Shown here piece by piece: positions 1-6,462 of a DNA stretch of 16,937 bases. The notes below the pieces were generated by a model. That model ran no database searches. It was given only the letters and a program-made list of their open reading frames with translations, and was not told the DNA's origin. Source of the DNA: UBA3222 sp002363035 (lineage in GTDB: Bacteria; Verrucomicrobiota; Verrucomicrobiia; Opitutales; UBA9783); the NCBI GenBank assembly GCA_946646575.1, contig CAMPCR010000019.1:1-16937 (forward strand), given 5' to 3'. Position 1 is the first letter of the stretch. Each line of letters opens with the position of its first letter. The position numbers were made by a program, and so were the translations under genes.

Positions 1-335
1 CCTTGGTCAGCGGCGGAACGGATAATCACTTGTTTTTGGTCGATTTGCGACCGTCTCACCCGAATTTAACCGGAAAGCAGGCGCAGGAATTGCTGGAAAT
101 GAACGGTATCACCGTGAACAAAAACACCATTCCGGGCGAAACGCGCAGTCCGTTCCAAACAAGCGGTTTGCGTATCGGAACGGCGGCGGTTACCTCGCGC
201 GGCATGGGTTTGGATGAAATGGAGCTTATTGCCGATTGGATCGGGCAGACACTTTCGGAACAATGCGCGGATGGAAATTCGGAAGTTCGCAAAGAAGTGA
301 AGAAGTTGTGCGAGGCGCATCCCTTGCCGTATTGA
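1..335 (+). CDS. glyA: Serine hydroxymethyltransferase, C-terminal part (5' end outside window)
   Basis: This is the last ~110 residues of the PLP enzyme that interconverts serine and glycine while charging tetrahydrofolate with a one-carbon unit in the cytoplasm. The reading frame is open at the window edge (first complete codon at position 3). The visible part starts with VSGGTDNHLFLVDL, the strongly conserved segment shortly after the PLP-lysine region in GlyA. It is followed by LTGK, ITVNKN and SPFQTSGLRIGT, whose Arg (codon 171-173) matches the family's substrate-carboxylate-binding arginine. The chain ends in a helical tail with stop TGA at 333-335, as expected for a family of about 415-430 residues. 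It converges on lepA across a 318-base gap. FolD, which acts on the resulting methylene-THF, is encoded at the other end of the window but not in the same operon. Confidence 0.96.
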   Translation, partial: LVSGGTDNHLFLVDLRPSHPNLTGKQAQELLEMNGITVNKNTIPGETRSPFQTSGLRIGTAAVTSRGMGLDEMELIADWIGQTLSEQCADGNSEVRKEVKKLCEAHPLPY

Positions 336-653
336 ACAGAGAGGTTGGCTGTTGTTGATAGTTGTTGCCTGAGTTTGCTTTATATTAACACAAAACCGCT
401 TTTGTTCGATTGATGATTGTTTGCAACGTTCCGTAAGCTATTGTTCGGCGAATGGTGACACCAACGAAATGATGTACTGCAAATGTTATTAAAAACTCCG
501 CTTTTACGGTCGCGTTCGTTGTCGGTATTTTTTGCAATTTAAAGAAAGAACTTCGGATGATTTCATGACTTTTCGATGTTGCACGTCCACGAAAGCAGGT
601 GCAAAATACAGATTTTTGTTTTCAATTTTAGCCACTCTCAAACTTGCCTGTTA
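336..653. other. Intergenic space between convergent glyA and lepA
   Basis: These 318 bases lie between two converging genes. I see no tRNA fold and no open frame with a convincing start and composition. The only structure is a weak hairpin at 391-404 (CAAAA, 4-base loop, TTTTG), too AT-rich to call a terminator. No strong intrinsic terminator is visible for either gene, so both may end by Rho action. Confidence 0.5.
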
Positions 654-2450
654 TTATTCCCCCGTCGACTTCAGGATATTCACAAATGTCTCCTGCGGGA
701 TGGAGACGCGACCGATTTGTTTCATGCGCTTTTTGCCCTCTTTTTGCTTTTCCAGCAGTTTGCGCTTGCGCGTAATATCGCCGCCGTAACATTTGGCGGT
801 GACATCCTTGCGATAGGCGCTGAGGGTTTCGCGGGCGACGACTTTTCCCCAAACGGCGGCTTGAATGGGGACTTTAAACATCTGTTTCGGCAGTAAATTT
901 TTGAGACGTTCGCACAGAACGCGCCCCTGTGCTTCCGCTTTGGTTCGATGCACGATGCTCGAAAAGGCATCGACCGGCTCCGAATTAACCAAAATATCCA
1001 TCTTCACCAAATCCGAGCGTACATAATCGCTCAGCTCGTAGTCCATGGAGCCGTAGCCCTTGGTTAAACTTTTCAGGCGGTCGTTGAAATCGAGAAGAAT
1101 TTCGTTCAGCGGCAAAACGCACATCAACATCAGGCGTTGTTCGTCGAGGGTTTCGGTGGAGAGACATTCGCCGCGCTTTTCGCGAATGAGTTCTAAAATG
1201 CAACCGATGGCGTCGTTCGGAATGTGAATCGAAGCTTTAATGGTCGGTTCTTCGATATAGTTAATGTGTGACGGCTCCGGAAGTCGCAAGGGATTGTCGA
1301 CGTTGATTTGCGTGCCGTCGGTCAAATGAACGTGATAAACAACGCTCGGGTAGGTGGCGATTAAATCCAAATCATATTCCCGTCGCAGGCGTTCCTGGAT
1401 GATTTCCATGTGAAGCAACCCGAGGAAGCCGCAACGGAAGCCGAAGCCCAACGCCGTTGAATTTTCCGACTGAAACGTCAATGAGGCATCGTTCAATTGA
1501 AGTTTAAAAAGACCCGTTTTCAGGCGTTCGTAGTCGGCGGTGTCGAGCGGGTAGAGCCCGCTGAACACCATCGGCTTGATTTCCTTGTAACCGGGGAGTG
1601 GTTCGGCGGCGGGATTTTGCGCGAGCGTCAACGTATCGCCGATTTTAATATCCGTCAGGGTTTTTAAATTCGTAATAATATAACCGACTTCGCCTGTCGC
1701 AAGCTGTTCCGTCGGTTGCATGCGCGGCGTGAAAATTCCGAGTTCCTTCGCCTGAAGATGGGTTTCATGGCGCATCATCATCAACGCCTGCCCCGCTTTT
1801 AACGTACCGTTGAAGATGCGAACGTAGCAAATGAGCCCTTTGTAGGTATCGTAGACGGCATCGAAAATCAACGCCTGCAAGGGTGCATCGGCGTTGCCGT
1901 TCGGAGCCGGGATGCGCCGAACAACCTCATTGAGAAGTTCCGGGACACCGAGACCCGTTTTGCCGCTGACATTCAGTGTTTCTTCGGACGGGATCGCCAA
2001 AATATCCTCGAGTTGCTTTTTGACTTTTTCGACATTCGAACTCGGCAAATCGACCTTATTCAGAACGGGAATGACGGTCAACTTTCCCTGTATCGCCAGC
2101 AAGGCGTTGGCAACCGTCTGCGCTTCAATGCCCTGCGAAGCATCCACCAACAATATCGCACCTTCGCACGCCGCCAAACTGCGCGACACTTCGTAGGAAA
2201 AATCGACATGTCCGGGAGTGTCGATGAGGTTAAAGGTGTAATCGACGCCCTCGAAAGCATAGTGCATGGTGACGGGATGCGACTTGATGGTAATACCTTT
2301 TTCGCGCTCCAAATCCATCGAATCCAGCAACTGATCCTGCATTTTGCGCTTTTCAACCGTTTGCGTCATTTCCAAAAGCCGATCGGACAGGGTTGTTTTC
2401 CCGTGATCGACGTGTGCGATAATGCAGAAATTCCGAATGTGCCGTTGCAT
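654..2450 (-). CDS. lepA: Elongation factor 4 (LepA), ribosome-associated translational GTPase
   Basis: A 598-residue protein, the usual length for LepA/EF4, a GTPase that binds the ribosome and affects back-translocation or 30S maturation. Visible GTPase motifs are G1 AHVDHGKT (12-19), G2 in GITIKS (52-57), G3 DTPGH with the catalytic-type His81 (77-81) and G4 NKVD (131-134). Domain II follows, then the elongation-factor G-like part (GFGFRCGFLGLLHMEIIQER), and the LepA-specific C-terminal domain with AKCYGGDITRKRKLLEKQK and KKRMK near the end. The phrase LEREKGITIKSHPVTM resembles Chlamydia-type LepA and supports a PVC origin. Translation starts at ATG 2450; there is no Shine-Dalgarno before it. 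A promoter at 2468-2496 would give a leader of only about 10 bases, so lepA can be expressed independently of the upstream genes. Confidence 0.97.
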   Translation of the reverse strand: MQRHIRNFCIIAHVDHGKTTLSDRLLEMTQTVEKRKMQDQLLDSMDLEREKGITIKSHPVTMHYAFEGVDYTFNLIDTPGHVDFSYEVSRSLAACEGAILLVDASQGIEAQTVANALLAIQGKLTVIPVLNKVDLPSSNVEKVKKQLEDILAIPSEETLNVSGKTGLGVPELLNEVVRRIPAPNGNADAPLQALIFDAVYDTYKGLICYVRIFNGTLKAGQALMMMRHETHLQAKELGIFTPRMQPTEQLATGEVGYIITNLKTLTDIKIGDTLTLAQNPAAEPLPGYKEIKPMVFSGLYPLDTADYERLKTGLFKLQLNDASLTFQSENSTALGFGFRCGFLGLLHMEIIQERLRREYDLDLIATYPSVVYHVHLTDGTQINVDNPLRLPEPSHINYIEEPTIKASIHIPNDAIGCILELIREKRGECLSTETLDEQRLMLMCVLPLNEILLDFNDRLKSLTKGYGSMDYELSDYVRSDLVKMDILVNSEPVDAFSSIVHRTKAEAQGRVLCERLKNLLPKQMFKVPIQAAVWGKVVARETLSAYRKDVTAKCYGGDITRKRKLLEKQKEGKKRMKQIGRVSIPQETFVNILKSTGE

Positions 2451-2467
2451 GGCAAAAAGATGCCTTT

Positions 2468-2496
2468 ATTGTGGGTACGAACGGAAAAAATGGCAA
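2468..2496 (-). promoter_or_regulatory. Candidate sigma70-type promoter of lepA
   Basis: On the minus strand TTGCCA (2491-2496) is followed by exactly 17 bases and then CACAAT (2468-2473), matching 5 of 6 and 4 of 6 consensus positions. The predicted start of transcription, near 2461, leaves about 10 untranslated bases before the lepA ATG, with no ribosome-binding site in them. Confidence 0.5.
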
Positions 2497-2690
2497 TGTT
2501 TTGTTTCAAACCTCAAATACGGCGAAACGGATGTGCAGGAAAAGAGGTGAAACCCGAGATAAATTTGTCAGATTCCAGAATCTCCTTGCTTTTTTTCACT
2601 CATAGAGCTTAGAGATATCCGATAATTCGCGCTTTTGAACAATAATTCCTGCTTCTTCCTTAACGCTTCCAACTCTTCAACGTACGCGTT

Positions 2691-2876
2691 TTATGCAGTC
2701 TTGTTTTTAATCGTCCCTTTACCTGAAAATACACCCGATGCCTGTTCTTCCTCAAAAGCTTGTTTAAAATCTTCTATGCTCTCCGATACTTCCATCTCAG
2801 TGTCTTTTTGTGGATTCCTTTTCGCCTCCGAGTAACATCGGAAATACCAAAACACCCCAATGCCGAAAATCAGCAC
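2691..2876 (-). CDS. Short predicted membrane-anchored peptide, unknown function
   Basis: I do not recognise this 61-residue product. From the GTG at 2876 it starts with a hydrophobic stretch (VLIFGIGVFWYF) that could be one membrane segment, followed by a basic patch (SEAKRNPQK) and an acidic helix with SIEDFKQAFEEEQAS, ending in a Lys-rich tail. GGGAG lies 8 bases before the GTG, which supports that start. However, the frame is open upstream to 2939, running past the end of the neighbouring 205-residue gene (which stops at 2924). The extra residues (including FLDENIPGADEV) look protein-like, so a longer form from a rare start such as ATT, or a remnant of a longer gene, is possible. It lies between the 205-residue secreted protein and lepA, in the same direction. 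Confidence 0.45.
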   Translation of the reverse strand: MLIFGIGVFWYFRCYSEAKRNPQKDTEMEVSESIEDFKQAFEEEQASGVFSGKGTIKNKTA

Positions 2877-2923
2877 CTCATCGGCTCCCGGAATGTTCTC
2901 ATCAAGGAATTTAACTTGTGCAA

Positions 2924-3541
2924 TTACTCCGCCATCATTTCACTTTTTCGGAACTGTTCGGGTAGATCGGAAAGCTTTTGGATAAATTTATCGTTTAAAA
3001 TGTAACTCGGATTAAAAAGAATTTCCGTATCATCCGCCTCGTCGTATCGTATGAAACCCTCTTCAATCAAACCCTTTTCAATCAATTTCGATATTTCCTT
3101 ACATTTCGAATCCCCATTATTAGAGCTGGCAGGAGACTTCAGATATCGCAACACGGCTTCCACGTAACCAAAATGCGGCACATCCCAGTTGCCGGGCAAC
3201 CCGTGCGCTTCGTACCATTCCAACAACACATCGCACAAAGTATTTACGTCCGCTTTGAAAACATCGCAAAAAGGTTCACCGTCGCGGGTGATTAAATCCC
3301 GAAGTGCTTCATTTTCCTTTACAAACTTTTTTCGTTTTGCCTTATCCGGTATTGAAGCGCGCAACACTTCTTCAAGTCTTTTGGCAATCCCTCCATAACG
3401 CTCTTTAAGGTGTTTCGTGACGACGATTTTTACGTTTTCACGAAAAGCCTCGTCTATGCCGCGGCACATTATTCCTCTCCCTGTCAGCAAAAATGCGACG
3501 AAAGCTGCGACCGAAAACAATATCTTACCGAGCTTGAGCAT
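2924..3541 (-). CDS. Secreted protein of unknown function (205 residues)
   Basis: I do not recognise the family. I choose the ATG at 3541 because GAGG stands 5 bases before it and because the product then begins with a regular signal peptide (basic MLKLGKI, hydrophobic LFSVAAFVAFLL). A second ATG 15 bases upstream (3556) would add MVEVR. The mature part is hydrophilic and mostly helical with many charged residues, and contains cysteines at scattered positions. The segment around GLPGNWDVPHFGYVEAVL may be a small folded motif. The signal peptide resembles that of the 513-residue protein upstream (SAAFVA core in both), so the two may be diverged relatives exported by the same route. Its AT- and Lys-rich codons contrast with fabD and lepA. 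It sits 83 bases after the 513-residue gene and probably shares its transcript. Confidence 0.75.
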   Translation of the reverse strand: MLKLGKILFSVAAFVAFLLTGRGIMCRGIDEAFRENVKIVVTKHLKERYGGIAKRLEEVLRASIPDKAKRKKFVKENEALRDLITRDGEPFCDVFKADVNTLCDVLLEWYEAHGLPGNWDVPHFGYVEAVLRYLKSPASSNNGDSKCKEISKLIEKGLIEEGFIRYDEADDTEILFNPSYILNDKFIQKLSDLPEQFRKSEMMAE

Positions 3542-3624
3542 ACGTACCTCGACCATGCCCCGATAAGGTTCTGCTTTATTCTATCTCATTCGCTCCCAAC
3601 ACGCTGATATTGATGCTCTCTTCC

Positions 3625-5166
3625 TTAAAACTCATATTTTAGACTCACTTCAGGAACGCCTGCCTCATTGATACCCCATGTTGTTTTCCAACCCGGAGCC
3701 GGCATCATCGGCATTCCTTGGGAAATCGCGCGCTGTGTTGAAATCGGTTTGGACGTAACTCTGGATGTCCGTTTTTTAAGCTCGCAACCGTCATCTTTCA
3801 CCTGTTCCTCGCTCTCGTTGAGTTCATCAAAGATTTTCTTCTTCTCTTCATTGTTAAAGTACGGTTCGCTCTTCCAATACCAAGGATCCCAAAATTTTTG
3901 TTCCTCCAATATCCTTTTTTGCACCTTTTCATTTACGCTTTGTAATTCTTTTCCTTCCTTTTCTTCGAGTTCATCAAAGATCTTTTTTGCCTCGTCGTCG
4001 CCGAGGTTCGGTTCAATTTTCCAATACCAAGGATCCCAAAATTTTTGTTCCTCCCATATCCTTTTTTGCACCTTTTCATTTACGCTTTGCAATCTCTCCG
4101 TCATGCGCCCAAAAAACTCTCTCACCTCACCTTCGGGAGTTTGCAGCAACGCCGTATGCAATATGATGTTCCGTTTGCGTAAAATGTCGTCTATGTATTC
4201 TTTAAGTTTGAAAAGATAATCCGCTTCCCACTTTTCGAAAATCTCTTGTGCTTGGGAAAGTTTGAACACTTTGACACCGTAGGCCATTTCCGTATCCGAG
4301 AACGGTATATAGCCGTCGAAAAAGTCACACAGAGAATCCACCTTCTGACAGCAGGGGAGAGCCTTGATGTCTTCCCCCAAAGCCATCCAGAACATATCTA
4401 CAAACTTACCCGAAAAAAGATCTCCTTCTTCAAGGATTTTTTTAAGAAGCTTAAGGAGATCTTCCTTGAACTTTTTGTTCAATTCCTCCTCTTTAAACTC
4501 GAGGACAGAGAATAAACTGCCCGTACGTATCTTTTTCCCCTTGAAAGCCCCGGCTACCGCCTCTTTCAGCAAGGATAATCTGCCTTGTCGCATGGCAAGG
4601 CTTGTACGTAAATGCGAAGAGGATTCTTTAAAAGTAGGAAATAATCGTTGCCATAAAAATTTTGCCAATACGTCTGCATCTTTCCTGACTAACGGATTGT
4701 ATGATCGCATTTGATATCGTGGTTTTTCCTTTTTCACCTTATTATATCCCATTTCAAAACTCGACCGAAGTTTATCGTAAAAAACCCCCAGTTTGGTCGA
4801 GTCAAAAGAATATCTTTCTATCGCGAGTTTTTCGAATTCTCTGTAATTTTCGCAATCTTGAAGAAAATTCCAAAACAAATAATCTCCTCGTATTTGGTCC
4901 CAAAAAGCATCAGACTGCAGTTTCCTAAATATACTGTCGATCGCACGTTTGCAGAATTCTTTCAATTTTTCTAGAAATACAATAGGGGATTTATGTGAAT
5001 GGTTGAAACAACGTTCGAAGTCTGTACCTATACCCGCGGCGATGTCTTTAGTCAGTAAGGAAATCAATTTTTCCTTCGGACCTGCAAGGACTCGACACCC
5101 GTCGGGCATCAAAAACAACGCGACAAATGCCGCACTCAAAACAATGGTTTTACAAGACTTAAACAT
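3625..5166 (-). CDS. Secreted, helix-rich protein with a tandem 49-residue duplication
   Basis: I do not recognise this 513-residue protein. It starts with a signal peptide (MFKSCKTIVLSAAFVALFLM) with likely cleavage near VLAG-P at residue 29. Residues 30-355 are rich in Lys, Glu, Phe and Leu and look helical. Residues 359-407 and 408-456 are two nearly identical 49-residue units beginning LQSVNEKVQKRI and containing the aromatic motif FWDPWYWK and then KKIFDEL. The tail (460-513) is less structured, with a Pro/Met patch, and ends in EVSLKYEF; the alternating pattern and final Phe resemble the last strand of outer-membrane proteins. The start lies 36 bases after the fabD stop, so the gene is probably read from the fabD transcript. 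Its AT-rich codon use differs from fabD. Cell-surface, periplasmic or exported roles are all possible. Confidence 0.8.
   Translation of the reverse strand: MFKSCKTIVLSAAFVALFLMPDGCRVLAGPKEKLISLLTKDIAAGIGTDFERCFNHSHKSPIVFLEKLKEFCKRAIDSIFRKLQSDAFWDQIRGDYLFWNFLQDCENYREFEKLAIERYSFDSTKLGVFYDKLRSSFEMGYNKVKKEKPRYQMRSYNPLVRKDADVLAKFLWQRLFPTFKESSSHLRTSLAMRQGRLSLLKEAVAGAFKGKKIRTGSLFSVLEFKEEELNKKFKEDLLKLLKKILEEGDLFSGKFVDMFWMALGEDIKALPCCQKVDSLCDFFDGYIPFSDTEMAYGVKVFKLSQAQEIFEKWEADYLFKLKEYIDDILRKRNIILHTALLQTPEGEVREFFGRMTERLQSVNEKVQKRIWEEQKFWDPWYWKIEPNLGDDEAKKIFDELEEKEGKELQSVNEKVQKRILEEQKFWDPWYWKSEPYFNNEEKKKIFDELNESEEQVKDDGCELKKRTSRVTSKPISTQRAISQGMPMMPAPGWKTTWGINEAGVPEVSLKYEF
3799..4092 (-). repeat. Two tandem 147-bp units inside the 513-residue gene
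   Basis: Units are 3946-4092 and 3799-3945, each 49 codons. The best-conserved core (3872-3943 against 4019-4090) differs at only a few bases, whereas the outer part of each unit has diverged more, consistent with an in-frame duplication. Confidence 0.9.
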
Positions 5167-5202
5167 ACCAACAGCCTATGTGAACAGAAAGGTGACCTAT
5201 CG

Positions 5203-6138
5203 TCAATGAAGCACCTCAGTGTCCTTCGGTTCCGCCATCGATTGAATTTTCAAAGTTCCGTCCGTGCGTTTTGCCAAACCCGCAATGACATTCCCCGAAC
5301 CGCACTCAAGACCGAGAGCAAAGCCGAGAGTAGCGCATTTTCGCATGCATTTCTCGAATTGAACGGTGGAGGTCAGCTGACGACCGAGTTCCGCGCGAAT
5401 GGCGTCGGGATCGGTTAAAATCTCACCCGTGGTGTCGGAAACGACGGGCAGGACAGGGGCGGAGAAAGGAATGTTTTTTAAGAAAACTTCAAATTTTTCG
5501 CGCGCCGGTTGCATCCAACGGGAGTGATACGCGCCCGCGACTTTCAACGGAACGGCAAGCTTAAAACCGCGTTCTTTTGCAACCGATTGCAGGGCTTTTA
5601 AATTTTCGCAAACACCGCCGACCACCGTTTGCCCCGGACAGTTTCGGTTGCAAACATCCAAATCAAATTCTTTGCACAGTTGCCCGATTGCCTCCGTCGT
5701 ACCGCCGATGAGTGCCGTCATGCCCGTCGGTTGCAGTTCACAAGCTTCCTGCATCAAATGCCCGCGTGTCGCTACCACACGCAGGGCGGTCTCGAAATCC
5801 CAAACGTCGGCAACCGCCAATGCCGTCAGCAGTCCTAAGCTGAGTCCCGTTGCACAAACGACGGTATGTTTTTTGAACGTTTCGCTGTTTTTCAAATGTT
5901 CCGCAACGGCATACCCGAGCACAAACAACGCCGGCTGACACACGCGCGTTTCCTGCAAAATTTCATCGGGACCGTTGAAACAGAGCGTGCTCAGCGACTC
6001 CTTGAAGCCGAATTCTTCCTTTAAAATGCGATCGGCGGTGGTAAAACGTTGTCGGACGGAGGCGTGAGTTTCGCACCAGACCTTGCCCATCCCGACCGTT
6101 TGCGAACCTTGTCCCGGGAAAAAGAATGAGATATTCAT
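5203..6138 (-). CDS. fabD: Malonyl-CoA:ACP transacylase
   Basis: A 311-residue protein, the usual FabD length, which moves malonyl from CoA to acyl carrier protein to supply fatty-acid elongation. It starts FFFPGQGSQTVGMG (GQGSQ oxyanion loop at 9-13), has the nucleophile elbow GLSLG with Ser100, the malonate-binding Arg125 in TRGHLMQEA, NCPGQ (166-170) and the catalytic His205 in AYHS. The elbow departs from the E. coli form GHSLGE. The GLSLG variant is known in plants and some bacteria, but here the following acidic residue is also replaced (GLSLGLLTA). ATG 6138 has no Shine-Dalgarno. A TACAAT lies just 4 bases before it on the minus strand, without a good -35. Other fab genes are not adjacent; the next genes downstream are the unknown secreted proteins. 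Confidence 0.95.
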   Translation of the reverse strand: MNISFFFPGQGSQTVGMGKVWCETHASVRQRFTTADRILKEEFGFKESLSTLCFNGPDEILQETRVCQPALFVLGYAVAEHLKNSETFKKHTVVCATGLSLGLLTALAVADVWDFETALRVVATRGHLMQEACELQPTGMTALIGGTTEAIGQLCKEFDLDVCNRNCPGQTVVGGVCENLKALQSVAKERGFKLAVPLKVAGAYHSRWMQPAREKFEVFLKNIPFSAPVLPVVSDTTGEILTDPDAIRAELGRQLTSTVQFEKCMRKCATLGFALGLECGSGNVIAGLAKRTDGTLKIQSMAEPKDTEVLH

Positions 6139-6462
6139 GAGGATTGTATTGATTTTAAATAAACAACGCCAGGGTATCGCGTGGAATGGGGAGAGTAAAG
6201 GCAGGAAATATCTGGCAGGTGTTCATCCGTTTTTGACGGTTTTGCACCAATGAGATGAGCAGTATTTGTCGTGTGTTTTATAAACGCGACGGGTTGGTTT
6301 CGAAAACGGTCGGATGATGTTAAAAGTGTTCGAAAGGTCATGGAATTCAATATATTTTTCTCCTTTACCATTGACATCCCTCCTTTTTCCCTTCCTTATA
6401 GAATCGTAAATTTCCCTTTTTACCCTGTTTATTTCACTTTTTGAGATTTTTTGAACCTTTCT
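6139..6462. other. Divergent intergenic region between fabD and rho
   Basis: These 324 bases must hold the promoters for both fabD (minus) and rho (plus). On the plus strand TTGACA occurs at 6371-6376, but the nearest -10-like TATAGA (6397-6402) is 20 bases away, which is too far for a confident call. The last ~100 bases before rho are pyrimidine-rich (runs of T and C from 6361 to 6445), a leader composition compatible with Rho autoregulation. An 80-codon minus frame here has no coding character and is left out. Confidence 0.4.

Noticed and set aside
391..404. Hairpin CAAAA/TTTTG after glyA as terminator
   Set aside because: Only five base pairs, four of them A-T, with no G+C-rich stem and no T run.
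2013..2612. 199-codon plus-strand frame antisense to lepA and its promoter
   Set aside because: It mirrors the conserved lepA GTPase domain; length is explained by the codon bias of the opposite strand.
6135..6377. 80-codon minus-strand frame whose stop overlaps the fabD start (ATGA)
   Set aside because: The overlap looks like translational coupling, but the sequence has no domain, no ribosome-binding site and a random composition, and it fills the divergent promoter region.
6371..6402. TTGACA followed by TATAGA as rho promoter
   Set aside because: Both boxes are good but the spacer is 20 bases, beyond the usual 16-18; not strong enough to list as a promoter.
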